Source of the DNA: Candidatus Hermodarchaeota archaeon
Lineage (GTDB): Archaea > Asgardarchaeota > Hermodarchaeia > Hermodarchaeales > Hermodarchaeaceae
Length of the DNA: 24,617 nt
Reading direction: 5' to 3'
Assembly: GCA_016839995.1 (NCBI GenBank)
Contig: JAEOTD010000024.1
Span: 1 to 24,617 of the forward strand
A program made the position numbers and the translations under genes. This document shows, piece by piece, positions 24,201 through 24,617 of this stretch. Under the pieces are notes generated by a model. The model was not told the DNA's origin and made no database searches. It worked only from the letters and a program-made list of their open reading frames with translations. Numbering within the stretch: position 1 is the first letter of the stretch; every line of letters starts with the position of its first letter.

Positions 24201-24617
24201 CTTCGTTCAAGACTCACCACAAACGTGGAATATCACCGTTAATGTGCCCGGTGCCACCGATCCTGGATACTACTCCGGGTTTGTCACTGGAACATCTGGT
24301 GGATTCACCAAAGAATTCCCAGTGGTAGTTCGAGTCGATGGCGATGTTGCACCTGGTAGCAGCCTCACCTTTGGTGGCACTGATGGACATCCATATGACA
24401 ACGGTGCTATCACCGGTGGTCTTGACTGGGATGGACGACAAGCAACTGGCGAGTGGCGATACTACATCATCGATGTCACAGATGATCTTGATTCCGGCGA
24501 TAACATCACCACCTGGATTATGACCAATGTTACTTGGCAGGATCCAGATACGGTGGTCGATTGCTACATGCTCATGACCGGCTATGGCAATAACGCCTGG
24601 CTTGGCGGAGACCAGCA
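21223..24617 (+). CDS. Secreted subtilisin-like (S8) serine protease, pyrolysin type, 3' end beyond window
   Basis: An extracellular protease, open to the window end (1131 residues seen). The N-terminus is a signal peptide: basic start (MNRSLLLPKR), hydrophobic core at about 16-31, probable cleavage soon after. A propeptide-like region follows to about residue 185. The catalytic triad is complete: Asp203 (VVGVCDTG), His424 (SHGTSVAG) and Ser659 (GGTSQAAP), with the oxyanion Asn564 (FSSGNAG). Asp and His are 221 residues apart, far more than in plain subtilisins and similar to pyrolysin and tripeptidyl-peptidase II. The insert holds a calcium-type loop DLDGDGYND (376-384); a second one, DTNNNGIID (910-918), lies in the C-terminal beta region. 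Several N-x-S/T sites fit a glycosylated surface protein. ATG 21223 has GGATGG ten bases upstream. Probable role: degrading external protein into peptides. Confidence 0.93.
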   Translation, partial: MNRSLLLPKRSQTALWFSALLLFSMFIGITAVPLSQLASPGALPGTPQVLPDNFFNGNPTTSLKDTVDPLANIDKNLHSWIETQSVPSNLRSKNGGASIIMGVTLDVDWDYMERHMDIINVFQVGPGYIVQGFAYSPKSLMVLDALDYTGMITGDEYIELQGESRGDQPLVDQYFVRDVVGIDDIENYYPDINGTGSVVGVCDTGVDFGHTDLADQLHRDGGYPTSFDPGGNGLMITSYALPVVGGYLLTEGLDFTMWVGGFGGTRLSNSTYDIYTHDMFVGGFGGIPSMSGFYKVGMGLIVGSGSGTEVARNFFVFILVDSTTAFVYDTLYIDFETSWAITADYNGISTAVSADWDFTNNAPHMWGDGTEVLAADLDGDGYNDYSAGCLAWVNDIYDVINGSLMGGIDPQGRGFAHFHDSGSHGTSVAGSAAGSGTQMMDLYGNGTLFNAPGMATGAKVMGLMTLTGGDYLTTWFWGAGYHPATAPPSRPWWLWSYTGAHQADILTNSWGFVDQFFGGAYNFFWGVDGYSGLVDFLATGGLEDWNGYAGPPHPSPTFIFSSGNAGPGFGTSGAPAGQCAIMVGASTTFHYLQPTYNNDSSLGRQGYDQIVEFSSSGPFPQSSPLPDVVAPGAWSWDIAPLHTATGNGSEAYTTFGGTSQAAPITAGVVALMKQANYVPEPDPAMRYGGFYESLLKASADDLSYPGLRQGAGRINAYRAVEMMFGNSTDHFGVPLIYMMSDNTFAEWGTFGDRTGWWRAWYMNMYYGTLAGTNTYMDFDSYFHPGVSGFSGAPNVTWWDAGFTTHSMKAGGTKDLQVMAGLAGGTVDIASMSAEWFTLLNETSKTFTSLSTYTTYPLFADGNFDKDFQAQFMSADYAVIHVNYGADNFEEVYLTNDLFQSNYLFLHDWNDTNNNGIIDYNDDDSVGEVRRISHAYAATNCHQIHVGNPGAHWNGNRNATLYYHDVGNEFFLWRTLDVTVTIRLYNRVSWNWFSFVQDSPQTWNITVNVPGATDPGYYSGFVTGTSGGFTKEFPVVVRVDGDVAPGSSLTFGGTDGHPYDNGAITGGLDWDGRQATGEWRYYIIDVTDDLDSGDNITTWIMTNVTWQDPDTVVDCYMLMTGYGNNAWLGGDQ

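Noticed and set aside
23764..24328. Opposing open frames (148 and 152 codons) near the window end
   Set aside because: Thr/Val-rich shadows of the repetitive beta region of the subtilase, which reads through without stops.
1..24617. tRNA, rRNA, CRISPR array, insertion sequence, integrase or prophage
   Set aside because: I saw no cloverleaf-like sequence, regularly spaced repeats, transposase or integrase motifs; nearly all of the window is explained by the genes listed.

Overview
This 24.6 kb window looks like archaeal chromosomal DNA, possibly from an uncultivated (for example Asgard-type) lineage; that last point is a guess from gene content. Support for archaea: AT-rich TATA-like boxes at promoter spacing, Shine-Dalgarno sites of the GGTGA/GGAGG type mixed with apparently leaderless starts, frequent GTG/TTG starts, a secreted pyrolysin-type subtilase, and very large proteins with no bacterial family I can recognise. 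I saw no rRNA, tRNA, CRISPR array, insertion sequence or phage gene. Coding density is high; no gene-free stretch exceeds about 200 bases.

Layout. (1) 3-1103 (+): the 3' part of an ArsR-type winged-helix gene and a 212-residue protein of unknown function, closed by a hairpin/poly-T terminator. (2) 1300-6168 (+): a 1622-residue tail-anchored protein with an alpha-solenoid-like front half, a long beta/aromatic back half and a C-terminal membrane segment; a 14-codon leader ORF with its own ribosome site precedes it. (3) 6267-9562 (+): a 3-hydroxyacyl-CoA dehydrogenase, an MFS transporter and a LysE/RhtB-type exporter. (4) 13206-9545 (-): hyuA-hyuB, an ATP-dependent hydantoinase/5-oxoprolinase-type pair with a 4-base ATGA overlap. 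(5) 13323-14620: three small membrane proteins of unknown function, one on + and two on -. (6) 14794-19892 (+): a four-gene peptide/nickel-type (Dpp/Opp) ABC transporter operon with two permeases and two ATPases, but no substrate-binding protein gene. (7) 21026-19962 (-): a small winged-helix regulator and an unrecognised 251-residue protein. (8) 21223 to the window end (+): a secreted S8 subtilase, cut by the window edge.

How they fit together. A secreted protease, a Dpp/Opp-type importer and hydantoin/oxoproline hydrolysis would suit an organism living on peptides and amino-acid derivatives, with the acyl-CoA dehydrogenase downstream. That is inference from family membership and proximity.

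The most unusual object is the second ABC permease (15792-17876). A normal DppC-like core of about 290 residues is split after its first membrane helix by about 400 extracytoplasmic residues containing two tandem copies of a beta-rich module. With no binding-protein gene in the operon, the permease may carry its own substrate-capture or docking domain. The 1622-residue protein is the second most unusual item.
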